This document shows positions 47,690 to 60,569 of a DNA stretch of 64,000 nt, one piece after another; position 1 is the first letter of the stretch; every line of letters begins with the position of its first letter. The stretch is taken from the NCBI GenBank assembly GCA_028095005.1, contig CM051459.1:205507902-205571901 (forward strand). Direction: 5' to 3'. This stretch comes from Rhynchospora pubera. Taxonomy: Eukaryota; Streptophyta; Magnoliopsida; Poales; Cyperaceae. The position numbers and the translations under genes were made by a program. The notes beneath the pieces are model-generated. The model did not search any database. It had not been told where the DNA came from and saw only the letters and a program-made list of their open reading frames with translations.

Positions 47690-50600
47690 TCAGGGGTCTG
47701 CTAATAGAGACATGAGGCCAAATACCAAGAAAAGAACTCCACTTGACAGTGCAACCTACAACCAAAAAGCATAAGAGAAGATATCAGTTTTTAAGGTACT
47801 TTAAGAATCAATTCATTTTGGAAGGGAAAAAAATTGATGGATTGAGATTGTGGCATTTCAGCAACAAAAAAAAAAAAAGAGGATTCCAATGCCTGTCATT
47901 ATTTGCAGAAAATGCCAAATTACACATTTGTTGGACTATTATACCCCCTTCAAATATATCAGCACAAAAATCCATTTAAATTCAGTTCTATTCTTCATTT
48001 TTGCATCATTTCTCTACAACCATAATACTAACAATGTACTTAATTAGGGACTTGGCAGGAAAGGAATGTCATCTTCAGGAAAGAAGTTATTATGGGTATG
48101 GCCCAATGCAAAGTAAGAACTGAAACCTTGATACTGCATGACCAGCCTTTTGACCCGTTCATGTACAGTATCTAGTTAATACATGGGTGTGTGCGTAACT
48201 GAGGAAACCAGCCTTTTGTCTCGTTCATGTACAGTATCTAGTTAATACATGGGTGTGTGCGTAACTGAGGAAACCTCTGCATCTTGGGTTTTTACTGACC
48301 TCTTTTATTTCTTAGGTTTTCAGATTAAAATGTTAATTTATAATTTGTACATTTTTGTGTCAGTAATGAGACGGGTTCTGTCTTCTTTCAGAAAAGAACA
48401 AATCCTAAAGGAAAGTTCTTATGGCCCAATGCTATGTCATTTTGTTTGTTGAAGAGGGTTTTGCTGAAGAGGGCGTAATTTCTCTAATCAGCTAATGGTC
48501 AAGTCAGTTTTGGTGTCTTTTGCCAATACTATCAACCACCAGTGCTCTTTGCAAATAAGGACAAATTATATATGACTTTGTCACAATTCCCTAAAAATTA
48601 CCATCTTTTCAGATATTTGTGAAGCCAGGCTTTTCCCTCCAATAACTGCAGCTGTGGTGCACAGTGCTTGTCCCCTAATTCCAAAGTTAGAATAGTTTAA
48701 AAAAAAAATACCAGCTACAATTTCAATTAAAAGTAATTGAAAAATTTTTGCAGCTTACAGAATTCCTCCAAGGACTACGCCGAACGGATCTTCGTCTGAG
48801 GCCATGGCAATTGTAGCAATCTAAAAGGGATAGAATTGCATGAAGAAAGGTAAATAAGTGCCATCCAGAAAAGAATATGAAGAAAGTAAGGAAATGATGC
48901 CCTAAAGTATGGCAATTTCAAGCAGTTGCTCTAAAGTTTAAACCACCCTTTTTAGTATTAAAAACATCATAGCAACTTTTAGATGAAAGAATGGGACCAA
49001 AAAAAAAGTGGCTATTGTTAATACTCCAAGAATGGAAAAAATAGTAATTCACATAGAAATAAATAGTAATTAGTAATACAAGGAGAAATTAACTTCAACA
49101 TACTAACCTGGCTCTTATCACCCCATTCTCCAAAGAAAGTTATTGAAAATGCCTAAAAACAATAAAATCCTCAGCTTTAGGGGAAAAGGCAGTTGGGCCA
49201 AATCACTTCTTGAGGTTTATGAACATAAAAGGGATGAAAGAATACCTTCAGAAAAATTGGTGAAAAGAGCTGCAGAAGGAATGACCTCTGCTGCTTCTTT
49301 AGATCATCATCATCCTAATGTTCAAACAAAAATGGTCTTAGTTTTGATAATGGATGCTGGAAATCTGGAACAATCTCAACAATCTTAACAGATGTGGACT
49401 AGCAGTACCAATTAATTTGTTTAACAGCGAAACCTTTTTATTTTATCAATATTAAAATGGTATTGACAATCAACAATACCATACTAACCTTACTTTTAGC
49501 TCCACGTTTATCAGTCTTGAAATCAGCATTCTGATAATTTGATAATAGTTAAAAAGAAGAAAAGATGAAACATATGCAAATAAATTTTTTTGGTATCAAA
49601 ATAATTTTGTACAAACCAACCAGTTTCTCTTCTACTTCTTTTAACTCTTCAGCATCACTGTACAATAAAATACCATATCAAAAGATTGTCGAGCATGTTT
49701 GAAGAAAAGAAAACATAAAATTAATAAAGCACAAATGTAGCATTGCTAAAACATAGAATATATATACCCGTCTCCCTTAATTCCTTCCCACAATGTCCAA
49801 AAACCAAATCCGAAGAACAACACAGTGGTAACATGATGGGCCCATTTACGAGAAATCTGTGCACAAAAAGTAGTCGAACTTTAGAACATCAGTAGAGAAA
49901 TTCATGACAGTTAAATAAAAAAAAAGGGATTATGTTCTACCCACGGAAAAGCCGACTAATCTATTGGGTATAGAAAAAATAAATTCATTTTATCCACACA
50001 AAAAGTTTAGCTCTGAATGGTTGGTTTAAATGAAGACATCATCATACAAAAATATGTGCTGAATTAAAAAAGGAAAAAAAAAACCATGGGAATTTAGATG
50101 AAACATCTTATTTCAATATGATTTATTTAAACTGCCACTTACTAGATTTGGTGCAGCCCAGCCAAGTGTAGCAGATAAAATGGTCATAACCTACATACAC
50201 AAATTAATTAGTAAATAGAGCTGATAAACTAAGTTTTGTTTAAAACAAAAAAAAAAGTAAATACTCACAATTAATGCACTCAAACAGCCAGAAAGAACGA
50301 TCTTCCTTGGGTTCCGCATCGCTAGGATCTAAAAATAGAGAAAACAAACAATCCAGAGACTTAAGAGCTGAGAACTGGATTGCTTGTGTCAACCAATACT
50401 GACAACAGATTAACAGAATTTTAATGAGCTGAGAATTGTATTGCAAATAACCAAATACCAATCACATACTAGAATTCAAGAGAATTTTGATGATTTTTTT
50501 TATTATTATTAATGTCACCTCAATCTTTCCTAAGAAAATATCAGAATTTAGTTGATTCTTGCAAGAATCAACCAAAAGGCATAATGTCGAGGAAATTAGA

Positions 50601-51072
50601 AGTTGGCTGCTTCATCAGATATGCGATTAGCTTTAATAGCAGGAAAAAAAATTCACAGCAGTTGTCAAAATTAACCCAGCATTTTTTTCTGGTAAATTTT
50701 GCAGGGTAGGTACAGAAATGTTCAGTCTATAATAAATAATGTTGAAAAAACACTACACCAACCCTGTACTTAACTAGACCAGCAAAATTCCGATGCAGAT
50801 CCCGAGTGAGATATCAAATTCCACCTAAAATCTCACCAAAAAGTGAAAGACCAAACAACCAAAAATTAAAAAAATAATAATAATTTACCGCTGCTGCAAA
50901 GAAAGTCTTATCTCCGATCTCCGACAAAACTGTCATCGCAAGAGACTTCGTAAACCCCTGTAAAATAACAAACAAATTGCATCAACCCAAAATAGAGACA
51001 CATTCAAATCCTGCAAATTCAATTCCAAAATTACCAAACAATCAAGCGCACCTCGATTAGAGAGAAACCCAT
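47690..51072 (-). CDS. GDT1-like protein, UPF0016 cation transporter (PML4/PML5 type)
   Basis: Twelve small exons join in frame to 681 bp, 226 aa: 51072-51052, 50957-50889, 50328-50269, 50190-50143, 49856-49768, 49657-49621, 49530-49489, 49314-49246, 49152-49108, 48820-48759, 48674-48602 and 47755-47690. All introns are GT-AG. The two UPF0016 signature motifs are present: SEIGDKTFFAAA near residue 19 and GEWGDKSQIATIA near residue 142. Each acidic E-x-G-D-K-(S/T) helix is thought to line the ion path. Two groups of three membrane spans flank a charged cytosolic loop (ADFKTDKRGAKSK, DDDDLKK). There is no plastid transit peptide, which points to the PML3-5 endomembrane group; these move Mn2+ and/or Ca2+. 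Length and exon pattern fit Arabidopsis PML5 (At1g68650) as I remember it. Intron 11 carries a 66-bp tandem duplication. Confidence 0.94.
48142..48275. repeat. Two-copy 66-bp tandem duplication in GDT1-like intron 11
   Basis: CCAGCCTTTTG through AACTGAGGAAA occurs twice in direct succession, with one change (TGACCCGTTC against TGTCTCGTTC). It lies inside the last intron, well away from splice sites. Confidence 0.85.
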
Positions 51073-53519
51073 TTTCCTCTGAGCTGAAAAGACGACCCTG
51101 AATCGATTTGAATTGAAGCTCAGAGGAAATTAAGTGCGAGGGAAGAGAAGAGAACAGATGTGGGATTGAATCAAGTTGAAAAAAATGGTGGGAGAGAGGT
51201 GGGACGACGTAAATTTCCCACCTTTGAGGTGCAGCCGCGCAAAGTGCAGACACAAAAACCACAGAAACAAACTCATGCGGCTATATAAAATAGCTGAAAG
51301 GTCTTTTTTCGTATTTTCCCTTCTAAAGTTGTAAATTTTACCTTTATTTTTGGTGCCGTTGAATAATGCGTAGTATTTGTTGCTGACTGTGCTTTTATTA
51401 TTTTGTTTTCTTCAGTTGACATGTTATTTATTATTATATTTTCTGATTATTTTTATTGCTAGTACATGCACTTACGGACATACGGATGGATTAGTTTTGT
51501 TAATATATTATGTATGATAGCAACATTTGAAGTTCAAAAGGAACCCAGCAGCTTAGTCTTAGTGTTGATAGATACCCTATAATAATGTATAAAATCATAC
51601 GTGTCATGGGTAATGTGGCTAATTATTTTCATGATTTTTTTAAAATTGGAGTTGTATAACGGCGGTTGAGGAATCCGTTTCAATCTTCCGAAAATGGTGG
51701 ATGAAAAAAGTAAAATATTATTTTAAAAAATAAAGATCGTTCTTAAAAAAAAAAAAGATAAACTTTCTTCAAACTATTTTTTCTATAAATAAATGTAGTA
51801 AATTTCTGAATTAGCTGCCTTTTTTTGTTGAAGTTGTTTCCACTAAGACTTTAAGAGAAAGAAAAGTTGTCCGGACAAAACAGTGGAGGTCCTAATCAAT
51901 ATCCTTTGTGTATATTCCTCCATTTTTTAAGAATATTTTTCCGCTTTTGTATAAAATAAAACACTCAACTTAATAGGGGGGGAGGGGGGTACGATACATC
52001 ATAAAAAACGTACACTTTTCAACAAGAATAGAGAAAATAAAATATATGATCCTTAATTATTCACTCAGATTCGTTTTTTTACTCTTAACTTTGAAAGTTT
52101 CATAAAATGTTTTTATTTTTATATGTAAGCTATAATTGAAGCCCTGGATTTTACTATATTTTCACATTTGTCTTTTTCGTGGTACCATACTTTGGTTGCA
52201 ATAAAGAAATGATGCAGAAATAGATACAAAATACCACTTTTTACTGAATATTGATGGCAAAGACCAATTTAATACAAAATAGAAACTTTATATAAATAAA
52301 AATTATGGTAAAAGTAATTTTGAAAACTAAGCTCTTTTTATAGCTTATTACATAACAAAACATTCGTCGAGGATAACTTGTTGATTAAAAATGGCGGGGT
52401 CTACTAATTGCATCTTTTGCGGCAAATTATAGATAATGGATCACCTTTTTCTGTCAGAATTTAATAGAGTTTCGATCCATTTTTAATTCATCCAACCCAG
52501 ATTGTGGTTTGGTGCTTTTTGTATGGCCAGCTTTCTGAAATAGATATTTTATCCTCATGAAAAGTGATGAGGTTTATTGTAAAATCATTTTTTGCAGCTT
52601 TTATTTAGTGAATATGGAGGAACATAATACAAGAATTTCCAAAAATTGAAGGGTCCTCTTCAAAATAATCCAAAACTTTTTTTATCATGTGTTCAACATT
52701 TTTAGCGGACCAACATGATGAGTGAGAACTGAGAACAGAACAGGGATGAGCTAGGAATAGGTATTTGTTTTGTTTGTAAGTACTGATTAAGCCATGGAGG
52801 CTGTAAATACTGTTTGATTGCTTTCACAAAGGAACAAAACCTGGTGATCTTTTTTGGACTATGATTTTCATAAAAAGAATTGAATTAAAGATATATTTAA
52901 ATTTTAAAATAATCAAAATAGTAAAAATAATAATTTAATAAAGACTACTTCTGTAAATAATTTACTCACAAGAGTATTTTGGAGTTCATTCCTCAACAAA
53001 CTTGGTCAAACATTAGTTATTAATTTTTAAATTGGAGGAGCTGGATCCGTTGTCCAACAGATCCAAAACTGATTAGATCATTTTTTTTCTTACTTTTCTA
53101 GCCCCCGTCTAACGAACGATAAGGAAAACTTCGTTTTTGTCGCGAGAAAAAGAAAAACAGAAAACAAAGCTTCACTGCTTCAAAGGTTAGGAGCTAAAGA
53201 AAAACCTGGTAATAAAATACTCTGAATCGGACATGTGATTAGCACATTCGTCCCTATCTAATAATTGAGCGCCTAGAAGATCTAGGTTTGAATTCCAGAC
53301 ATAGCTACAACCTTCCAAGTCACCTAATATACATTTAATAGATTCTTATAATTGCATTAATCACCGCCTTGTTATCTACAAATGTCATAGACATAGCTAC
53401 TACCATTTTTGTTTTTGGAAATTCAGCGTTCATCCCTCTCTTTCCTCTGTTTCGCTCCCTCCCTCCTTCCCTTAATGTCACACTTACCCATTGTCTCATC
53501 CCCTCCCTCCTAATTGAGA

Positions 53520-53760
53520 ACAAATGTTCTAGTTAATATAGTAATTGTTCTAGTTAGTATATATAACTATTCTACCTAATATATATAATTGTTATACTTA
53601 ATATATATAACTGGTTCTAGTTAATATATATAATTGGTTCTATTTTAAAATAATAATTATTCTAGTTAATATATATAATTGTTCTATTTAATATAGTAAA
53701 TATTCTAATTAATATATATAATTGTTCTATTTAATATAGTAATTGTTCTGTAAATTTTGT
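53520..53760. repeat. Degenerate array of TTCTAGTTAATATATATAATTG units
   Basis: About ten variants of a 20-24 bp unit, TTCTA.TTAATATATATAA(C/T)TG, follow one another with changes in spacer length. CT-rich DNA flanks both sides, an arrangement like that at 10740-11195 although the units differ. Confidence 0.75.
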
Positions 53761-54731
53761 TTAGAAATAACGTTATGTCTAGTGAAGAAAATATTAATTG
53801 TCTTTATTTATTTATTTTTTTTGAAATAACATTGTGTCCTCGTCCCTTGGCTCTCACCCTCCCTCAACGCTCATCCTCTTATCCCTTGGACTTCTAAAAA
53901 TGGAAGAGAGAAATTATTAACGTGTTTTTTAAATATGGAAAAAATTAAACGCGTCTGTTGGAGGATAATAGAAATGATGGATATGTGGGGATGATGGAAA
54001 GCAATTTTGTTTATTTAAATGCTTTGTCATTATCATTATCATTATTTTTGACAAAACAAAGGTTTAAAATTGATGTTTCAATTGAACTAATATTTCTTTT
54101 AAAATTGACATTTACACAGAAAACTCTGTTCACTGTACAAATGAATGGCAGACCCATTGAGGGACAAATTTACTACATTCTAATGTATTTAAGTGTATTT
54201 TAGTGTTCATAAAAAAATCTCTTTTCTTCAAAGTGTGGTTCTTTTCTATCTTTCGTCAGGGCACATGCACGAGTGCTAGGGCCCTTTTCGAAACTTTCTC
54301 TTGTACTATATAATAATCAATTTTTTTTTATGGAAAAGGAACAAGAAATGGGAGAAATTTGTTAATTGATCGGACCTGTTTTATTATGCCAGAATCCTAT
54401 TCTGGAATAGAATGGGAAAAAAGTGAAGGCAAGTTGTATGCCTCTGCTAATCTGTGGACCTATACTGGCGACAGACCGACAGTTGTAAATCTCTCTGGAA
54501 ATTCTCTATTCGCACCTCTAATACAGCCATTTGTATTGCGGTCCTCTTTCTGGATAAACTCACATTTTAATAGGGTGGAAGCTTAATATCATTTGTGGTT
54601 TAGATTTATGTTCCGAGTTTTTTTTTTTTTCGGGGTCTTTCCCTGTTCCTCCATTAAATTTATTATTACAGAAGATCCATTGACACGTTGTTGGACGGTA
54701 CACTTCTTATCGTCCTAGTATTCTTTTTGAA

Positions 54732-54861
54732 GGGTGCGTTTGGATCGTTGGAAAAAAGAAGAAAAAAAATTATAAACAATCCAAACTCTTCACAAAGTTA
54801 CACACTTCCCAATACTTCTTCCCACTTCTTCCCTTCTTCCCACACCTATTCAAACGGAGCC
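54732..54861. mobile_element. GTTTGGAT-type MITE, sibling of 10171-10313
   Basis: Starts GGGTGCGTTTGGATCG and ends TTCAAACGGAGCC. The interior ATTATAAACAATCCAAACTC and the CACTTCTTCCCTTCTTCCCA stretch match the copy at 10171-10313 almost exactly. Confidence 0.65.
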
Positions 54862-55111
54862 GAAGATAATTTATTTTTCATGTTCTATACAAATATACAA
54901 TTATAGTGGATTCAGTGCATAGAGTCGGAGATAATAGTAATTAGCAAATTTTTTGGACAATTTATATATTTTGAAGTGTATGAGTTTTGTAAAAGAAATT
55001 TAGACAACCCCACTTCAGAGTTCAGACATAAATTTAGAGAGTGCTAACACAAATTAAGCATTTTTTAAATTTGTTATTTAAATATTCGTGAATTTATCTA
55101 TTGGTTGAAAC

Positions 55112-56047
55112 CATACTTTTAGAATCGTAAAATGTATCGTGTATCGATGGATTTAGTATCGAACCGTGTATCGTGTATCGTAACGAATCGTCAAAGATAC
55201 GCTAAGCTATCCATGAAATCAAGTAGAATAATTAGTTAGAACATATATTGGACGATTGTCATTAAAAGAAAGATTTAGTAAAGCACTATATCATTATAAT
55301 CATTTATCACTCTAGACATCATTAGGTGTAGTCTATGAATATCGGTTATTACTATATAATCTATCTAATTGTTTTTGAGTAACATCATCTGCATAAATTA
55401 TAAAATTAGATTATAAATTATTGTATTATTATTATCATTATTATATCATTTTTACTTTATAAAATATAAAAATTGTAGTCATTTTATTCATTATATTGTA
55501 CTTGTATAATATTATATTATTATAATGTTCATATCCATTATTAATTATTTATAAAATATTATTATATATATTATATAAATTATAATTATCATAATCATTA
55601 TATTGTATTATATTATTATTATTATTATTATATTATTATTATTATACTATGTAATATATATAAATTATAAGGAAAAGATAAACAGTGGATAAAGCCCACT
55701 TGAGCCCAATTCATGTCAATTAATAAGGCCCCACATGTCAGTTTCTCCCCCTTCCATTCACATTTTCGTCGGTGCCCAATATATCTTTCCTGACCTACTT
55801 GCCTATCGAGGATAAACCCAGAAAAAAAACAAAAAAGTCTTCGATACAAACCTACGTTTTGATTGGCCGATACCGTATCGTTCGTATCGTGCGTCTCGAT
55901 ACGATACGCGAATCGCTCTCCGTCTCGTTCGCGATTCCGTCGATTCCCATCGCCTTCGATACAAACCTACGGTTCGTCTCGATAGGGGTTTGACTCGTAC
56001 CGTATCGTACGATTCGCACCGTGAATCGTACGATACTAAAATGTATG
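55112..56047. mobile_element. hAT-like nonautonomous element, copy 1 (936 bp), TSD GTTGAAAC
   Basis: Starts CATACTTTTAGAATCGTAAA and ends TCGTACGATACTAAAATGTATG, so the ends are imperfect inverted repeats (CATAC...TTTTAG). The 8-mer GTTGAAAC is duplicated at 55104-55111 and 56048-56055. The interior has ATTATTATT arrays and many GTATCGT motifs. It is 121 bp shorter than copy 2 because a block is missing near 55770. Confidence 0.88.
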
Positions 56048-56106
56048 GTTGAAACTAAAGGAACTGTTGTATTGTGAACTAAAATTTGCACAAATATGCT
56101 TCTAAC

Positions 56107-57163
56107 CATACTTTTAGAATCGTAAAATGTATCGTGTATCGATGGATTTAGTATCGAACCGTGTATCGTGTATCGTAACGAATCGTCAAAGATACGCTAA
56201 GCTATCCATGAAATCAAGTAGAATAATTAGTTAGAACATATATTGGACGATTGTCATTAAAAGAAAGATTTAGTAAAGCACTATATCATTATAATCATTT
56301 ATCACTCTAGACATCATTAGGTGTAGTCTATGAATATCGGTTATTACTATATAATCTATCTAATTGTTTTTGAGTAACATCATCTGCATAAATTATAAAA
56401 TTAGATTATAAATTATTGTATTATTATTATCATTATTATATCATTTTTACTTTATAAAATATAAAAATTGTAGTCATTTTATTCATTATATTGTACTTGT
56501 ATAATATTATATTATTATAATGTTTCATATCCATTATTAATTATTTATAAAATATTATTATATATATTATATAAATTATAATTATCATAATCATTATATT
56601 GTATTATATTATTATTATTATTATTATATTATTATTATTATTATACTATGTAATATATATAAATTATAAGGAAAAGATAAACAGTGGATAAAGCCCACTT
56701 GAGCCCAATTCATGTCAATTAATAAGGCCCCACATGTCAGTTTCTCCCCCTTCCATTCACATTTTCCTGTCGGCACTCGGTGGAAGTCGCACAGGCGACT
56801 TTTCAAAATCTCCAAGAGCTACAGGCTCAAAACCAACAGCGTGTCAATCTGCCCAAACAACCTAATTTAATAGTTGAGTTTCCGTCGCTGCCCAATATAT
56901 CTTTCCTGACCTACTTGCCTATCGAGGATAAACCCAGAAAAAAAACAAAAAAGTCTTCGATACAAACCTACGTTTTGATTGGCCGATACCGTATCGTTCG
57001 TATCGTGCGTCTCGATACGATACGCGAATCGCTCTCCGTCTCGTTCGCGATTCCGTCGATTCCCATCGCCTTCGATACAAACCTACGGTTCGTCTCGATA
57101 GGGGTTTGACTCGTACCGTATCGTACGATTCGCACCGTGAATCGTACGATACTAAAATGTATG
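56107..57163. mobile_element. hAT-like nonautonomous element, copy 2 (1,057 bp), TSD CTTCTAAC
   Basis: Same ends and interior as copy 1, flanked by its own perfect 8-bp duplication CTTCTAAC (56099-56106 and 57164-57171). It retains a block at about 56766-56890 absent from copy 1, and that block extends an ORF to 109 codons (56780-57109) with a Gln-rich start. No transposase domain is seen, so the block may be a captured exon or simply ancestral sequence. Confidence 0.88.
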
Positions 57164-58685
57164 CTTCTAACCTCTTAACTTAAAAAAAAATATATAACAA
57201 CATCTTGGCAAGCACGAGTTGTACTTTGTTTTTCTTGGCTAAAATCTGAAAGTAATAAAGAAGGGAACTAAAATTTTATGCAATAGTAACTTGAAAGCTA
57301 TTATCAAATTTTTTTTATGCAGTAGACCAATAACCCTGCTATACAAAGTGCAGCACAGCCGTTGTAACAGTTAAAATATGGAATGTAACTGGTGGATCCC
57401 AGAATCGGATACTCTCTCCGGTCTCCACACAACACTTTTTTTTATTATTTTTTTCTTGATTATAATTCTCCACTCAAAAGGACAACAAACTTTGTCCAAA
57501 GAAATTAAATCATTAATTAAAAGAAAAAGATGACACACGCTTTTCCATTCTACAAACCAACCAAGATCCTTTAAGGCGGATAGTTTTATTATTGTGCATA
57601 AAGTTGTTTATAGATATAATCATATATAGAATCCTGTGAGGCTGTGAAGCGATACATGAGTGAACAGCATATATATTTTTTCTCAAGTCTCAACTCTCAA
57701 CAGCAATGTTGAACTGAAATTTTCATGTATTTCAATAAGATTGGACAACGTCCTAAGTTTGTTAGGCCTCAAGATGCAAAATTTGAAGTTTTCTAATTTT
57801 TTTTCCCAGTCTACACCGCCTAATCCGAATCGAACACATCCATCTGTTAATGTTATCAAAATTAATTTTGATTATGGCATCAAATATTTTTTTCTATTAA
57901 TCAATACAAAAGAAAAACAAGGACTCGATCCTTAGTTTTTATTTTAAAAAGTATTAAATTATCAAACTAATTCAATGCAGTCAACTTCTAATTTTTTTTT
58001 AAATAAAAAATAAAATTATGTGATATGAGCACATAATAAGGGCTAACAGGCGGGATAATAATTAACAAAAAATTGGTTTCTCCGTGGAATGGTCAAAGAA
58101 AACGATGTAACTCAGCCAAGTCGAAGAGATCAGTATCATCCTTACGCTTAGAATTGGCACTAAATAACAAATCATCAACCCCAAATGTCAAACAACGACT
58201 TGTTTCTTGATTAATAGTGCATGGTATATGTATTTATTCCTAATTGGCTGGGTTTGTTGTTGCGTGGTGTGTTTAATAAATCATAATCATGCTCTGCGCA
58301 ATATCTTTCTATGTTGAATCTTTACGGTGGTGTGATGAAGCCTCATGGTGTGACGAGTCACTTCCACACAGAGTGCATTCAATAGTTTTCATCTTGGGAG
58401 GCCATGCACTATGATTCACTGTACCGAGGATTATCAGAATAAGCCGCAGAAAATCTGAATCAAAACCTGTAATTGCACGTGATGTAATAAGTGGTGCTGC
58501 TGTGATGAAGTTATGCTAGTATTCTACAGGTTAGATTTGAAAGTAAAAAAATATTGATGGTTCCGTTTGGATGGGCCGGAATTGTAAATTTTAGATATTT
58601 TATATGTCAAATTTATTATAAACAATTCAAATTTTTTACAAAGTTACACACTTTCCAATAAATTTATGTTTAGAAATTACAAAGG

Positions 58686-58889
58686 GTGTGTTTGGTTCGC
58701 GCATGAACTAGGAATGAACAAGGGAGCCACGAACAACATCTAGTTCGCGCCTAGTTCATGCCTAGTTCTTGAAAATTGGGGGATTAGGGACAAGGGAAGA
58801 TGTCCGTGAACAGCCTAGTTCGTGATGTGTTTGGTTCGCGCGAACTAGGGCTGTTCACGAACAGCCTGTTCGTGGTGGTATCCAAACAC
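58686..58889. mobile_element. MITE with GTGTTTGG ends and GTTCGCG/CTAGTTC-rich interior
   Basis: Begins GTGTGTTTGGTTCGCGC and ends GGTATCCAAACACG, imperfect inverted ends. The interior repeats CTAGTTC(G/A)(C/T)G and its inverse many times and contains a second GTGTTTGGTTCGCGCG at about 58829. Target duplication not determined. Confidence 0.55.
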
Positions 58890-59843
58890 GTCCAAATTCT
58901 TCAAATTCCAACAACATTCAAACGGCCCGATAAGAGTCAAATATGGTAATCATCTGTGTCAAACTTCATGTGGCTGCTCCTGTTACAAGTCTCCGCTGTA
59001 TGAATATGCCGGCATATAAAAACTGGTTCTATGAATAATAAAGGATGTAGGTTCAATCATTAATGACTTGTTACAGAGACGCTACCAGGGTTTAGGAACA
59101 GAATATTCACACTAGAGCCCCATATAAGGTGGTTTGTTTAATGTTAATCAGGAAGTTAAAAGAATGGTTTTGGTGGTTAATGTTTATCTCCTTCCATCTG
59201 GTCAAATTCAGATCCAGACTCCCAGATCCTACTTTTCAAACCATCCGATGTCACTAAATTAGAAGTTGTAACCATTACAACTTACAGTACTGATATGATA
59301 ATTTTAAAGAGGTTATAAATTCTGTAACTTTTTGTAAATTATGGGAATATAAAATAATTGCTATTTTTTAAATTGTTTTAGCAATTAGGCTGAAATTATT
59401 ATATAAACTTTTAATTCTTTGTACTTGTCATAAAAAAAATATTAAATAATATAGGGAGACATGCTATGGTAGAAAATGACTTCATGGATTCTAACTTCAA
59501 ACTAAATTAGATCTGAAATTCAAGGGTACAAATGACCAATTCAAACTGCTCAATGTGCTCTTAATACTAAAATCCCATTGCGGACCAAATTCTCAGAGCT
59601 AATTAGATGTGAAATTTTCTAAAATTACAAAAAAGTAAAAACTTCAGGAAAAAAAATGGTTGGGAAGGAGATTTTAATGTAAAGAAAGATGAATAGAATA
59701 GTTTGAATCGGTCATTTAAATTTTCAAATTTAAAATAAAAGTTCATTTGACGGTATTATCTATTCGTATTGCTTGGACCGTATCACTTCTCTGTTAAATT
59801 GGTCTTTCTCATTAAAATTAGATATATATAGGGGAATTGATTA

Positions 59844-60569
59844 ACACCATCGGGCGATTTATCATTGCGCGTCATCGTTGAGGCGCTCTTCTCACCCAGC
59901 GTTCGAGTGGTCCCCTCACCCAGTGCGCTTGTTTTTGTTCACTCTTTCGCTATAAGTGTTTATTTTATTAGTTATAAACGCCCACTTTTTGTTATTAGAA
60001 ATACTATATGTGTTCAATATGTTTATTTTATTTTTTTATTTCTTATTCAATTATTATTTTATGTCTGGTATTTTTTTATATAAGTTTCGATTTTGTTATT
60101 ATAAGTGCTCATTTATATTGTTACAAGTATTCATTTTGTTGTTTATTGCATATGATGTTTTTTGTTATTATAAGTGTTCATTTTATTTGCTATATATGTT
60201 CACGTCGTTACATTAAGGGTTCAGTTTGTTCTGCTATTATTTCAATGTGAAATACTTGTTTTCACTTTATAATTAGTATGTAATAATATCATCAGTTGAC
60301 ACATTTAACGAAACACATTTGTTATTAAACTAAACAAATATAACGAACATCTGCGCTGACAAGTCCAAAATTCATGCGAGACTCACGTGTGATGACAATG
60401 GTAGTATATAATAAAATCATCAGTTGACACATTTAACTGAACACATTGGTTATTAAACTGAACATATATAACGAACATCTACGTTGATAGGTCCAAAATT
60501 CATGCGAGACTCACGCGCGCCTGTCTTCTATTCAGCGATGGCACTCGATGATAAATCCAACGATGACAC
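59844..60569. mobile_element. TIR element of about 725 bp with an internal direct repeat
   Basis: The left end ACACCATCGGGCGATTTATC and the inverted right end GTGTCATCGTTGGATTTATC agree at most positions for about 34 bp. Two direct copies of ATCATCAGTTGACACATTTA... with ATTCATGCGAGACTCACG lie at 60288-60390 and 60416-60515. Boundaries are approximate and no TSD was identified. Confidence 0.55.

Larger units (their letters stand above)
51073..55111. other. Intergenic, AT-rich
   Basis: The first 200 bases hold the GDT1-like 5' UTR and promoter. Further features are a G-run at 51977-51990, the TA-rich array at 53520-53760, CT-rich stretches at 53430-53515 and 53840-53890, and a MITE at 54732-54861. 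Small ORFs (for example 53958-54203, 54359-54586) match nothing known. Confidence 0.5.

Noticed and set aside
51977..51990. G-run as a promoter or telomeric signal
   Set aside because: A single run (GGGGGGGAGGGGGG) with no TTTAGGG repeats and no gene nearby.
55104..57171. Simple 1-kb tandem duplication
   Set aside because: Each copy has its own 8-bp target duplication and the 59 bp between them is unique, so two insertions explain the data better.
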